Assembly (NCBI GenBank): GCA_029844215.1
Contig: CM056728.1
Coordinates: 86,365,676 to 86,429,675, forward strand
Origin: Przewalskia tangutica
Lineage: Eukaryota > Streptophyta > Magnoliopsida > Solanales > Solanaceae
Length of the DNA stretch: 64,000 nucleotides
Direction of reading: 5' to 3'
Part shown: positions 34,865-45,960 of the stretch, one piece after another
Position numbering within the stretch: the first letter of the stretch is position 1
Layout of the letters: the number at the start of each line of letters is the position of its first letter
Position numbers and translations under genes: made by a program
Notes under the pieces: generated by a model
What the model was told of the DNA's origin: nothing
Databases searched by the model: none
What the model saw: the letters and a program-made list of their open reading frames with translations, nothing else

Positions 34865-35465
34865 CTCCATGAGGTTTTACTGATACGGCTTGGTATCTGG
34901 TAGTTGGCTCTCGTACTTGCCCCCGTCATTGGCGTGACGCAGGAGGTATCTGGTAGTTAGCCTTTGTACTTGCCCCGTTCAGTTTTGTGGCGAAGTCTCG
35001 TGATGCAGGGTGGATATGATAGTTAGCTTACGTACTTGCCCCGGTCAGCGACGTGATGCAGGGTGGATCTGGTAGAGGCTATCGTACTTGCCCCGGTCAG
35101 CTTCGTGACGCAGTTTTTCAGTGTTAGGATGAAGTTTCGTGATGCAGGGTGGATCTGGTGGTTAGCCTATGTACTTGCCCGATCGGCGTGAAGCGAGTGG
35201 ATCGGTAGAGCTATCGTACTTGCCCGGTCGGCCGTGTCTGATTGTATGGTGTTTTTGGTACGCAGCGGTTACGGTAGTTGGCTTCGTACTTGCCGGTCGG
35301 ATGCAGCGCGAGTTAGTTCAGTGGCTATGCGCCGTACTTGCCCCGGTCAGTTTCATAGCATAGTTGGTAAGGTAGGTTCTGGTAGTTGGCTTTCGTACTT
35401 GCCCCAATCAGTTGATGATGCAGGGTGGATCTGGTAGCTATGCCTTCGTACTTGCCCCGTACGGT
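34865..35465 (+). repeat. GTACTTGCCCCGGTCAG array in element A 3' LTR
   Basis: Partner of 20395-21010. Between 35169 and 35340 the units are strongly altered (for example TTGCCCGATCGGCG for TTGCCCCGGTCAGCG), while both sides are regular. Confidence 0.85.
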
Positions 35466-36164
35466 TCTTATGACACAGGTGGGACCTGGTGTTCATGTGT
35501 ACTCCTTGGTGTTGTTATATCATAGACTGCCGGCAGTGAGGAAGGAATTCCACGGGCATGATTGATGTTGTGGGCGTGAGACCCATGGTTATAGTTGAGT
35601 GATGACTTTGAGGGCGTGAGTCCCTGACTTGACATGACTGCTTATATGTTATGTACTGTAGTTTGGCTATCATACATGTCTCTGCTTTATATAAGTTATG
35701 ATTTCATTTCTGATATTTTTAGTTTCACATACTTGGTACTGTTATCGACCTCGCCCGAAGCTGCGTTCATGCCGTAGGTAGAGTACCGATGCCGTTGATC
35801 CTCGCTCATAGGATCACGATTCAGCGTTTTAGGAAGCCGTTTCTCGGAGGCTTATCTTTTAGTATAGTCCCTGTCGTTGTAGGTACTTGCATTCGGGGTA
35901 TGGCGGGAACCTATCCGTCGTAGTTGTGGTTACATTCTTAGAAGTGCATGTAATCTTGTTGTGGCGGGGTTTGTAAAAGGATGTAGCTTGTGTTTAATTA
36001 TTTATATATCTGAGAAAGGTAACCGTTTTGGTTGCTTTGTTTTCTTATTTCACTGTTTATCTTTTATGAGTTTTTATTTCCGCTGATTTTCTCTGATGTT
36101 GTATCACTAGGGTGCCCGGGGTAAGGCACCAGTCGCGGGCCCGAGGTCGGGTCGTGACAAAAAC

Positions 36165-37008
36165 TATGTGTATGCTTGTTTGCTATTTGAGGCGAAATAG
36201 TTAGGATATGCATGTTAGGGAGATGACTCAGGAAATTCTTTGTTAGCCATTTCTTACCACTTTTGCCTATCCCTGATATTCAAAAATATCCCTAGTTAGC
36301 CCCTTTGAGCCTAAAAGGTAGACTTTTTCTTTGACACCCTACATTTCCACTCTTGTGCCATAAGTGAAAAATTTTGGTGATTGGAATAGAAAGTGTTAAA
36401 AAAGAGACAAAAAGAGTAAACAATTTTGATGCTTTGATAAAAAGTAATAAGAAATAGGCAAAAGCCTAAGTTTGGGGGTGCCTGTTATTCATAATACACT
36501 TGACTCTCTCAAAACAAAAGAGGGGAAAGATAGATATGAAGTGAAGAAAGAAAAATCAAAAGAAAATGGAAGAATAGAAAAGCAAAAAAAGCTTATGGTA
36601 CATAAAATGAGCCTAAATGCCTATTTTTACCTACCCATGTCTAAACCTACATTACAACCCTGAAAAGTCCTGAAGATCTCTTACATGCATATCCATGATT
36701 AGTGGAGAATAGCAAGTAAATATGTCATAGGATATTGAAATTGACATGCATAGTTAAGTATTCTTACTTCAATTAAGCATGATTAAAGTAAATTTGCGAA
36801 ATATATAGCTTGATGTGTTTAGAATGCTAAAAATCCATGTTATATGTTCCTGCATATTATTCTGCTAACCTTCATGCTTTTCTAAGTGACAATTGTGCAG
36901 CAAAGTGATCAGTGTCTTTGGGTCATTCTATTTTCTTTTTCCTTGTGTCTTTATTACTTTCTTTTGATCTTTGCTCGAGGGCGAGCAAAAGTTAAGTTTG
37001 GGGGTGTT
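36165..37008 (+). other. Athila 3' UTR, part 2, with polypurine tract
   Basis: Continues the UTR after the insertion. It is AT-rich and has no credible gene. AAGTTTGGGGGTG at 36468-36480 duplicates the motif at 5195. The true PPT is AAGTTTGGGGGTGTT at 36994-37008, directly before the LTR. Confidence 0.8.
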
Positions 37009-38250
37009 TGATCGGTGTATTTTATATACACCTTTTGAGTCATTTTTAGTTAGTCTTTTGCCCATTTTTGTACAAATACGTGTCGTCATAGGATAGATTT
37101 TCTTTCTTTTGAGTCATATTGGTTTAAAGTGGCTCATTGGCGGAAAATGAGCAAAAAGAGGGCGAAGCGAGGTTCCAGAGCTCGGCGAGAAAGTTAGCGG
37201 CAAGACGCAAGCGAGCGGCGCCGCGGTGCCTCCAGCCAGCAGAGTCAGAGCGCCGCGACGCCCAATTTACAGAGAGCTGCAGAAGTTTCGGCACCGCGGC
37301 ACCAATTGCAGGACCGCGGCGCCGAAGCGGAAAAATTGAAATATTCGAATGGGAATGTGCCAAGGCCTGAAGGAAAACCTGGAAGAACGTTTTGAGGCTA
37401 TAAAAAGCAGCCTTTTAGGTCAGAATAAAAGGTTCCCTTCCTTGCCAATTCACACAACTTTTGGAGATCAATATTGGAGACCACTTCTTAGTAAATTCTT
37501 GTTCTTGTTTTATTTTCTTTGTAGTTTATATTGGATTTTAATTTAGTTCTTGTCATGTCTATGGCTAGGAACTAACTTAATCTAGGGCTTTTCATGTCAA
37601 ATCACTTGAACCTTATTATTATGAATTAATGCATGTTATTGGTTCTTCTTGTTATTGTTGAGATTTATTCAATAATTGTCTTGAATGTTTGGTAATTAAT
37701 TGATCACTAATTATCATAATCCATATGATTTCTAATCGAAAGCCGAAAGGGGAGATTGTGAATATGTTATAGTTGAATAGACATAGGTTAAATCGTGGAC
37801 GAAAGTACCCCGATACTTGTGTAGTATTAATAGGTTATTGCTCTTAATCCTCCTTTATAGTCAATCTTATCACCGAAATGTAGAAGGGTTCTATATTGGG
37901 GTTGAGTGTTTATATTACCTTAACAGGAGTATAAAACGGCTTAGTTAACCTGCTATCTCCAAATAAAAGAAGAACCATAATTAATTGCATTAACAAGTAA
38001 GATAAGCGGATAGTTGAAGAGATTTGGAAGCCCTATTTCCACCATAATTGAAGAAAACCAATTAGTCTAGTAAGAATTCTTAATTATAGTTATAAACCAT
38101 CTATCAATCATCGGTCACCAAATAGATACCATAGAATAGAATTTGAGAATTGAACACTAATCCCTGAGGACGATAACTCGGTCTTCTAAGACTATATTAC
38201 TTGACACGACACGTGCACTTGCGTTAAGTGTGTGCATAAATCGCGCATCA
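37009..38250 (+). repeat. Athila 3' LTR, complete
   Basis: 1242 bp from TGATCGGTG to CGCGCATCA, with TGAT/ATCA ends. It contains a GC-rich stretch at about 37160-37340 with repeated GCGCCGCGG-like words inside otherwise AT-rich sequence. Confidence 0.9.
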
Positions 38251-38976
38251 CCAACAATTCAAATCAAACCAACCATCCAAATCAAACCAACAATCCAAAC
38301 CAATAATCGCTATCATTTCAATATGTAGTCAATCATTTAGTTACGTTAGAATTATTCAGGGGAGCAATCCAATCTTCTAAAAAATATCGCCAATTCAAGA
38401 ATGTGAATTTAACACTTTACCCACTTTAATCCTTTCAGGCATGTATAGACAACTACCTTAATACTTATGCATGTTTGTAGCTTATTTTTAAACACCAAAT
38501 TCAGCCCGTAATACGTCACTATAACATTCAACAATTTTCCATCAACTTTTCGGCCAACACCTATTTCAATTCAAAAGTTTTTCCAAAATTCCTTACTTTT
38601 CAATTAAGCTTTCAACACTTCACATAACAACTATAACTTTAATCATCAAGGTTCCATCCAAATTTTCACATGCAATTAGTAATAACATACTAACACAATT
38701 AATCAATTCCAATGTATGTCAAAAATGGGTTCTAACTCGGTTTCGTTTCTAATATTCGCATGCATTATCTTCTTTCTATTAGCAACCATAACACAACACA
38801 TGCACTTCAATTGTAACTTAAGGGAAGAATTATTACCTCAATTAGATTGCCAAAACAGTCCGAAACTTGGCGACGAATCCCAACAGCCTCGGCCCAGGCA
38901 GTGCCGATTTTGGGCACTGTTTTGGTGCTATTCTTGGCTTCAATTCCACACATCTTTAACTCTAAATCAACATGCA
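38251..38976. other. Island of unclassified, non-family sequence
   Basis: AT-rich 726 bp between the Athila 3' LTR and LTR F. It shares no visible words with the repeat family. The left part has short CAACAATCCAAA-like repeats (38251-38300). At 38840-38900 the minus strand reads exon-like sequence followed by a possible splice donor (AG|GTAATAATT near 38837-38845), but no coding frame of useful length supports a gene. It may be the pre-insertion locus or a piece of an unrelated repeat. Confidence 0.5.
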
Positions 38977-40195
38977 TGTCACGACCCGACCTCGGGCCCG
39001 CGACTGGTGCCTTACCCCGGGCACCCTAGTGATAATACATCAGAGAAAAACCAGCGGAAATAAAAACTCAAAGACATGAAACAATGAAATATAAGAAACA
39101 TGCTACCCAAAACGGTCACCTTTCTGTATATATATCAAAACCGAACATTTACATCCTTTACAAACCCTGCCCACAACAGTACTACAGACCTCTAAGAGTT
39201 TTTATAACAACTATGACGGGACAGGGCCCCGCCATACCCCTGAATGTACAAGTACCTACAATGACAGGGGACTATACCAAAAGATAAGCCTCCGGAGAAA
39301 CGGAGCTTCCCAATATGCAGAACCGTGATCCTATGAGCGAGGATCAACAACCGGTGTACCTCTACCTGCGTCATGAGCGGCCCGAAGGTCGAGACAACAT
39401 GTACCAAGTATGTGAAACTGAAAATACTGTAATGAAATCATAACAGTCTATAGAAAAAACAGGAGACATGTATGATAACCAAACTACAGTACACCATATA
39501 TAAACAGTTATGTCAAGTCAGGGACTCACGCCCTCAAAGTCATCACTCATGCCCGTTGAATTCCTTCCTCACTGCCGGCAGTCTATGACATAAATCATAC
39601 TCATGTGACGCACCCGTGGCATCCTACCTCACTGTCGGCGTACACATATACAATACATATATATATACCTCCTGCTCGTGGAATCCTCCATCACTGCCGG
39701 CAGCCGTATGTGTAACATATAACCAGGTGACGCGCCCGTGGCATCCTACCTCACTGTCGGCGTACACATATACAATACATATGTATATATAACATGCCCC
39801 GGAATCCCTCATCGGTGTAGACACGTCTTCATGGGGAGCTAGCCCATAGGGTAATAATCGTATATAACATGCCCCCGGAATCCCTCATCGGTGTAGACAC
39901 GTCTTCATGGGGAGCTAGCCCATGGAGTAATAATAATGGACGCTTGCCCCCGGAATCCCTCATCGGTGTAAGCATGGTCGTGGAGTAATGAAACGCCCGG
40001 GCATCTAACCCGCATCCTGGCCGCATGCCCCGGAATCTCTCATCGTATAAGCATGGCCAAGATCAATCACAATGGAAGCATACCCGTGGAATCCTCCGTC
40101 ACGGCCGGTATGTCCAAGTAAATTCACAACAAGTCAGCCGGCCCTGCAACTGAGAGACGCGGTAACATAGTAATACCACCAAAGGCTATCACAAC
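38977..40195 (-). mobile_element. LTR F, minus strand, interrupted by element G
   Basis: Begins TGTCACGACCCGACC, the LTR end seen in reverse, with ATGCA to its left. Sequence content, including the 76-bp array (about 39790-40040), is closest to solo LTR B. The rest would lie to the right of element G, outside the window. Confidence 0.82.
39790..40040 (-). repeat. 76-bp tandem repeat in LTR F
   Basis: GGAATCCCTCATCGGTGTAG recurs at about 76-bp steps, the reverse complement of the array in LTR B. Confidence 0.8.
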
Positions 40196-40719
40196 TGTTA
40201 CACCCCGTAGTTCCAGGGTATGTATATGAGGACGTACGTACGAGAATACGACAGTAATATTGGAAGGGAAGAAAGATGTGATTTTTCGACGGAAAAGTTT
40301 CCGGTTTTTGTGAAGGAAAAAGGTTCGTTAATGGGAATTGGATTCCCAGATTTGGTATTTGGACTTCCTGGATTATATTAGAATTATGGAATTTTATTTC
40401 CGGAATTGGTCACGTGGGACCCACGGGAGAAATTTCTGATTTTGTGGGCCCACTTTGTTTTAGAGATTTTTGGCATTTGGATATTTTGGAAGATGAAATA
40501 TTTTGGGCCAGTAGAGGCGACACGTGTCACCCCCTTAGGTGGCCAAGTGGGCCGAAATGGTGGGACAAGTGGCTAGACACTTGTCCCTTGGCCGAAATGG
40601 GCCAACATGTGGCAAGCCACTTGTCTTCTTCTTTGTGTAGCCATTTGGAGGGTGGGACCCACACACACATGTCCCAATCTAGACCACCCACTTGCTTTAA
40701 TCTTGGCCATTGATTGTTC

Positions 40720-40726
40720 TATAAAT
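40720..40726 (+). promoter_or_regulatory. LTR TATA box (element G 5' LTR)
   Basis: TCTATAAATACCCC after TTGGCCATTGATTG; the likely promoter of G's gag. Confidence 0.6.
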
Positions 40727-42559
40727 ACCCCTTGATAGCAAGACTTATTTTTCATCCCACACTTAGTTTATTTTCAAGGCAAAAATTCTCCCTCCCTTGT
40801 TGTAGTGCTCTCGGCCATGGGCTATTTTTGGGAGCAAATGTTGTCCAAAAATTCTTAAAGTTATAAGTGTTCTTCCTTAGGGTGTTAGGAAGATTGTGTA
40901 CCAAGAGTTGGAAAAGATTTCACACCCTAGCCTTAGATATATACCCCTTGGCCGAAACATTGCCAAATTTTAGCCTAAGTGTTCTTCACTTTTTTGAGTT
41001 GGATCTTGAAGAGGAGTTGGTTAGGAGCATCTAAGGGTCTCTTGTAGCGGATTGGAACGTAAGGAATTGGAGCTAAACGTTGCTCAGGATCGACTTATTA
41101 ATCTTGGATAATATTGGGCTTATCGAGGTAATGATCTTAGTCCTTCTATTGTAATTGGATATTACATGTTGTAGTAGTTTAGAATTGAGTATAAGATATA
41201 TGGAAGGATGTTTATAAAGAATTGAATTGTATTTACATTGATTTGTATTCACGATGACTTGTAGTATTATTGTGGAGTAGAATTGTACACGTCCGGTTAG
41301 ACGTGTAACCCCATGGAGTTGTTGGCATGGTAGCGGGCCTTGATAGAGGAGGAGATTTATGTGGTTGCGGGAGGAAAATCTACCGAATTTTACGTAGAAT
41401 AAGGAACCTTGTACTTAGAATTGTTCTACGAAGAGATCTAGAGGTTGATAGACGTTTTGTGGCCTTTATAGGTTGAAGTACTACGAGTAGCGTATTCTAC
41501 TCGAAGGGTGGAAAAGGCTAGCAGGGTTATAGTACTTTGGAGCGTTTTGCTAATTGTCGATAATCGTCGCGAGGTATGTGAACCTCTTCCTATCTTTTCT
41601 AGCATGATGTTGTGAACTATGTAGTACGGTAGACGTACGTGTGCTAAACAAATTTGGTTGGTTTAAAACATAAAGTATTATAACGGCTTTTTGGGAAGTT
41701 TGTTATAACAATTTTATGTAGGTAAAGAAATGGTTTGTGGTTTTTAAAAGATAAGAGACTTGACTTATAAATGACTTGATGTGAAATATTAAGGACTTGG
41801 TTTGTGTTAAAAAGTTGTGAAACCGCATTTATGAGAAATGGGTAATTGGGTTTTAAAAGGAATAAGTTATATTGATTTCGGAAATGAGAATAAGTATCGA
41901 ACAAACCACTGCAGCGTTAATAAAGGAAAATGTATTGACTAATTAATTATTATTATTAAAACCAGTAGAAACCTCCATCTGCATAGAAGCTAAGATAAGA
42001 CAAAATTGTATTACATTTCCTAGATCATGGCTGCTTTAATAAGATCATTAATAACAAGTATTGATTTTTCTTAAATTCCAAAGTAAGGAACTTGTTTTCT
42101 AAAAGAAAAGAGACTTGTGGAATTTGAAGTGTTTTGGTTTAAAAGAAAGGCATGGTTTTGTCTTAAGATGGTTTAAAAAGAAGGTATGGAAATTGTTTTG
42201 GTTTACTTAAAAAGATAGTTACTCTATTTTGATACTACGGGTATCGTGTGACTTTTTGTGAAAGAAATGGATCTTTTAAAGAGTTAATGTACGTAGTACC
42301 TTGGGGTTAAAAATCCGGATTTGTTGTAATAAAATGAAAGTCTATGAGTACGTTGAACTTGCCTATGCTTGTTGTGATGGCCTTTGTTGTGCAAGCATTG
42401 TATCCTTATGCTACCGCGTCTCTCGATGGAGGGCCGGTCATGTTATTCTTAATCATTTTTATGGGCATACTGACTCGATGGATGGTCCACGGGTATGCGG
42501 CCATGATGAGGGTTCGTTCCCTGTCGATAGTGTTATTCCATGGACTAGCTCTCCATGAG

Positions 42560-43045
42560 GTTTACTGATGCAGGGTGGATCTGGTAGCTAGTCCTCATAC
42601 TTGCCCCGGTCGTTGCTGATGCAGGCTGGTTCTGGTAGTTGGCTTTCGTACTTGCCCCGGTCAGTGTTAGGACGAAGTCTCGTGATGCAGGGTGGATCTG
42701 GTGGTTAGCCTACGTACTTGCCCCGGTCAGCGACGTGATGCAGGGTGGATCTGGTAGAGGCTATCGTACTTGCCCCGGTCAGCTTCGTGACGCAGTTTTC
42801 AGTTTTAGGCCGAAGTTTCGTGATGCAGGGTGGATCTGGTAGTTAGCTTACGTACTTGCCCCGGTCAGCGACGTGATGCAGGGTGGATCTGGTAGAGGCT
42901 ATCGTACTTGCCCCGGTCGGCCGTGATCTGATTATATAATGCTTGTTGATACGGTAGGATTACAGTAGGCGGCTTTCGTACTTGCCGATCGATTGATGAT
43001 GCGAGTTGGTTACGGTAGCTATGCGCCGTACTTGCCGTCACGGTT
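42560..43045 (+). repeat. GTACTTGCCCCGGTCAG array in element G
   Basis: About seven units of the core GTACTTGCCCCGGTCAG with GATGCAGGGTGGATCTGG between them. The last two units (42920-43040) are altered. Confidence 0.82.
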
Positions 43046-43750
43046 CTTATGACACAGGTGGGACCTGGTGTTCATGTGTACTCCTTGGTGTTATTACATC
43101 ATAGACTGCCGGCAGTGAGGAAGGTATTCCACGGGCATGATTGATGTTGTGGGCGTGAGACCCATAGTTATATTTGAGTGATGACTTTGAGGGCGTGAGT
43201 CCTGACTTGACATGACTGTTTATATATTGTGGACTGTAGTTTGGTTATCATACATGTCTCCTGCTTTATATAGACTGTTATGATTTCATTCTGATATTTT
43301 GATTTCACATACTTGGTACTGTTATGCGACCTCGCCGAAGTGCGTTCATCTTTGCGGTAGAGGTACACCGGTTGTTGATCGTCGCTCTTAGGATCACAGT
43401 TCAGCGTTTGGGAAGCTCCGTTTCTCCCGAGGCTTATCTTTTGGTATGATTCTCTAAGATTGTAGGTTCTTATACATTCAGGGGTATGGCGGGGCCCTGT
43501 CCCGTCATTGTTGTTATAAAATTCTTAGAAGTGCATGTAATCTTGTTGTGGTAGGGTTTGTAAAAGGATATAACTGTTCGGGTTTTATGTATATATGCAG
43601 AAAGGTGACCGTTTTGGTTAGCCTGTTTTTTTATTGTATATCTTGTTTCTTGTTTAAGTTTTATTTCCGCTGATTTTCTCTGATGTTGTATCACTAGGGT
43701 GTCCGGGGTAAGGCACCAGTCGTGGGCCCGAGGTCGAGTCGTGACAAAAG

Positions 43751-43762
43751 TGGTATCATAGC
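43751..43762 (+). other. Primer-binding site of element G, altered
   Basis: TGGTATCATAGC, one mismatch (CAG to CAT) from the initiator tRNA-Met site, 4 bp after the LTR. Confidence 0.75.
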
Positions 43763-43950
43763 AGTTAATCCTCGGAAAGTGTCTACAGACCGTATCTAGT
43801 AGAGTCTTGATTATCGGCGTGTTGTGCACCACACCTTTATCGTCGAGGCTACGAGATATTTAGGATTGGTTTCCATTCTTCTCATTACGAGATCGTGCCT
43901 TAGATACGTGTTATGAGTTGGACTCCTCGGCGTATTCTCATGTACCGATT

Positions 43951-45130
43951 ATGCCTCGCGCAAAGCGAGGCCCGAAGGGCAAGGCGGCGAAGGGAGTTGC
44001 GAGTAGAGCACGAGAGGGTTCACGAGCCTGAGCCGATCTTTACGAGGTGGTGCTACGACGGCGGATTCTACGATGCCGCCCGGCCCAGCGAAGTTTAGAA
44101 GCGGCCGTAGCTCACGAGGCCACGATATCGAGCCTCGATCCACGGCAAGGAACAGAGGATATGGGTTACAAGGAGATGGCCCAGTTACTAGTTAGGTTTA
44201 TGGCGAGACTTGAGGACAGACGGGAGCCGGTGGTACCAGTAGTGCACCCATGGCCGATAGTTGGAGACTTCGGGACTTCTTAAGTTGCAGTCCACCAGTT
44301 TTCTATGGATCGAGAGCTGAGGATGACCCTCAGGAGTTTATCAAGCGATTCTGGATCATGAGAGTGATCAAGGCCTCAGAGGCAGAGTCGGTGGTATTGG
44401 GTTCGCATCGGTTGCGTGATACTGCAGTCGACTGGTTTGATTCATGGAAACTGTCCCGGGGGGAGCATGCGCTTCCAGCTGGTTGGGACGAGTTCTCAGG
44501 GGCATTTCTTGCACATTTCTTGCCTCCCCAGATGAGGAGGGCTCGGGCCGACATATTTTTGATGTTGAGGCAGAACGGGCGTACGGTTCGGGAGTACAGC
44601 GTAGAGTTTGACTCATTAGCTCGGTATTTCCCCGCATTAGTGGCAGACATGGAGGATAGGGTGCACCGATATGTCACAGGACTTGATGATTATTTAGCGG
44701 AGGGTTGCAAAGGAGTAGCTCTTCAGCCGGGCATGGACATTGCCCGTATCTGAGCTTATGCGCGAGGATGGAGGAGCGTAGAGGCCGACGTAGGGACCGA
44801 GATCGGCATAAGAGGCCGGGATAGCGAGGTCCTTGATAACTCATGAGACAGACCGCCTCGGCGAGCTAGTTATACACCTCCGCCCGATGCAGTGGTCCTC
44901 CACGGTCTTGAGGCTTCGGGGTATTGGGGCGGGTCGAGCTCCTGGGTTTGAGTTTTCGGGGGAGTAGGGGTGTTAGTCTGAGGAAGCCACCTCTACCTCG
45001 GTGTAGTCGATGTGGTAGAACCCATTATGGGGAGTGTCGTACTAGTTTGGGAGATTGCTATACTTGCGGCCGGCAGGGCCATTTTGTGAAGGAGTGTCCG
45101 ACCAGAGGTAGCGCGGCAAAGGGAAAGTGA
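43951..45130 (+). pseudogene. gag: Gag of element G, frameshifted, core intact
   Basis: The ATG at 43951 matches the family start. Frames change before 44250. From 44250 to 44753 an open stretch of 167 codons carries the retrotransposon gag core (PF03732 type): DPQEFIKRFW near residue 28, SRGEHALPAGWDEFSGAFL near residue 70, VREYSVEFDSLARYFP near residue 112. A TGA ends it at 44753. After another shift the stretch 44924-45130 has the paired cysteine motifs CSRCGRTHYGEC and CYTCGRQGHFVKEC, the latter a complete C-X2-C-X4-H-X4-C knuckle. The product would form particles and bind element RNA. The predicted breaks lie in CNG-rich words, so this copy deserves re-reading before it is called dead. 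Confidence 0.85.
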
Positions 45131-45960
45131 AGCAGTAGTTACAGGTATATCCTTAACCCTCTAGAGATTGTATGCGTGATATGATGATTTTTTATGTTGA
45201 GTGCTATGTACGTATAACATTGTGCTTATAGCGAATTAGAAAACATGGGTAGTTGAAAAGGTAAGTATGGAGACATGGAAGGTGTGAACCTTAGAATATT
45301 ACACGTTGAGACCTTAGATGTAAGGTCGTCTTGAGTAAAGGATTTTGCAGATGATCCTTGTCGGAGTGCATTATATGCATAGTGTGTATTAGTGTGATAT
45401 TTCCATGGGTTGTGTAAGATGAAAGTGGTAGCTTTCATGACTTGTATAGGTAAGATTGTTCCGGATCGGGGAACAAGAGTTTGGCGCGATAGCGGGTCGG
45501 GTTGAGGCCAGATCGCGGGTCAACCCGCATCCCGGAATGAGGTGGGGTCAGTTCGAGGTGGTCCCGCCAGGTGGTAGGGTCACGAGGGTGCTAGACCCAA
45601 GTTTAGGTAACCATCGGACGAGTTCGCGGATGTGTTCGACTAGAATTGGATCGTGAAGGCCGGGAATGGCCTTAAAGGAATTTGAGGCTAGTAAGATGAC
45701 CAAGTTGGAGGTAGTGACTCCAAGGTTTTGGAAACTGAAGCGATGAATTGAGTATGGTACGTGTACTTGAAAGAGTTAGTGTTGTTTTACATCTTCGAGG
45801 TGATTCCTCGTTGGCTTGGATTTGGGTTTCGCGCGTATGTTATATTATGGCAATGTGGGGCATAGTTGGTTTCGTAAGTATAGTAGTGAAGACTATCTGC
45901 AGCGCGTATGCGTTTGGAGACTTAGAAGGAACATTCGGGCGAATGTTTCTAAGGGAAGAA
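45131..45960 (+). other. Post-gag non-coding region, hairpins and PPT of element G
   Basis: Holds hairpin TGTTCC-N7-GGAACA (45457-45475), hairpin GCGGGT-CA-ACCCGC (45515-45528), hairpin ACATTCG-GG-CGAATGT with a shortened loop (45931-45946) and the PPT AAGGGAAGAA (45951-45960). There is no protease or RT similarity on either strand. Confidence 0.75.

Larger units (their letters stand above)
5455..36159 (+). mobile_element. Element A with nested insertions (gag-only Ty3/gypsy family)
   Basis: Starts TGTTACACC at 5455 and ends GTCGTGACA at 36159, flanked by perfect 5-bp copies AAAAC. The 5' LTR is split by insertions B and C and loses its last ~110 bp at the 21610/21611 junction. The gag region is deleted. 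About 0.8 kb of interior (31562-32371) and a complete 3' LTR (32372-36159) remain. Without the insertions the three 5' LTR pieces total about 3.69 kb, consistent with the 3.79-kb 3' LTR. Confidence 0.88.
32372..36159 (+). repeat. Element A 3' LTR (uninterrupted reference copy)
   Basis: 3788 bp. This is the only subtype 1 LTR in the window that is both full length and free of later insertions, apart from solo LTR B and G's 5' LTR. It is the reference used to map insertion sites. Conserved block 33708-33800. Confidence 0.92.
154..38250 (+). mobile_element. Athila-like Ty3/gypsy retrotransposon, pol-deleted and interrupted
   Basis: Order on the plus strand: truncated 5' LTR (154-501), PBS for tRNA-Asp, gag, aspartic protease, pol-deletion junction, env-position ORF, 3' UTR, polypurine tract and 3' LTR (37009-38250). 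The stretch 5455-36159 is a later composite insertion flanked by AAAAC on both sides (5450-5454 and 36160-36164). The intact 3' LTR starts TGAT and ends ATCA, as expected for LTR termini. Reverse transcriptase, RNase H and integrase are absent, so the element is non-autonomous. Athila assignment rests on the gag and protease motifs, the PBS, and the characteristic post-pol and 3' UTR motifs. Confidence 0.9.
40196..43746 (+). repeat. Element G 5' LTR
   Basis: 3551 bp, TGTTACACC to GTCGTGACA. Conserved block 41556-41647. Array slot 42560-43045. Confidence 0.9.

Noticed and set aside
36472..36663. Lys-rich 63-codon frame
   Set aside because: Low-complexity A-rich Athila 3' UTR; no homologous feature in Athila elements.
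37137..37370. Arg/Ala-rich open frame in the Athila 3' LTR
   Set aside because: It results from the GC-rich LTR segment; an antisense frame is open over the same span and neither has a recognisable domain.
38716..39063. 115-codon frame with a hydrophobic N-terminus, a possible small secreted protein
   Set aside because: It crosses from the unclassified island into LTR F at 38977, so it is a chance fusion.
39624..40026. Possible DNA transposon ends, from the inverted copies of LTR sequence around 40195
   Set aside because: The inversion is explained by plus-strand element G inserted in minus-strand LTR F; the G boundary is a canonical LTR start.
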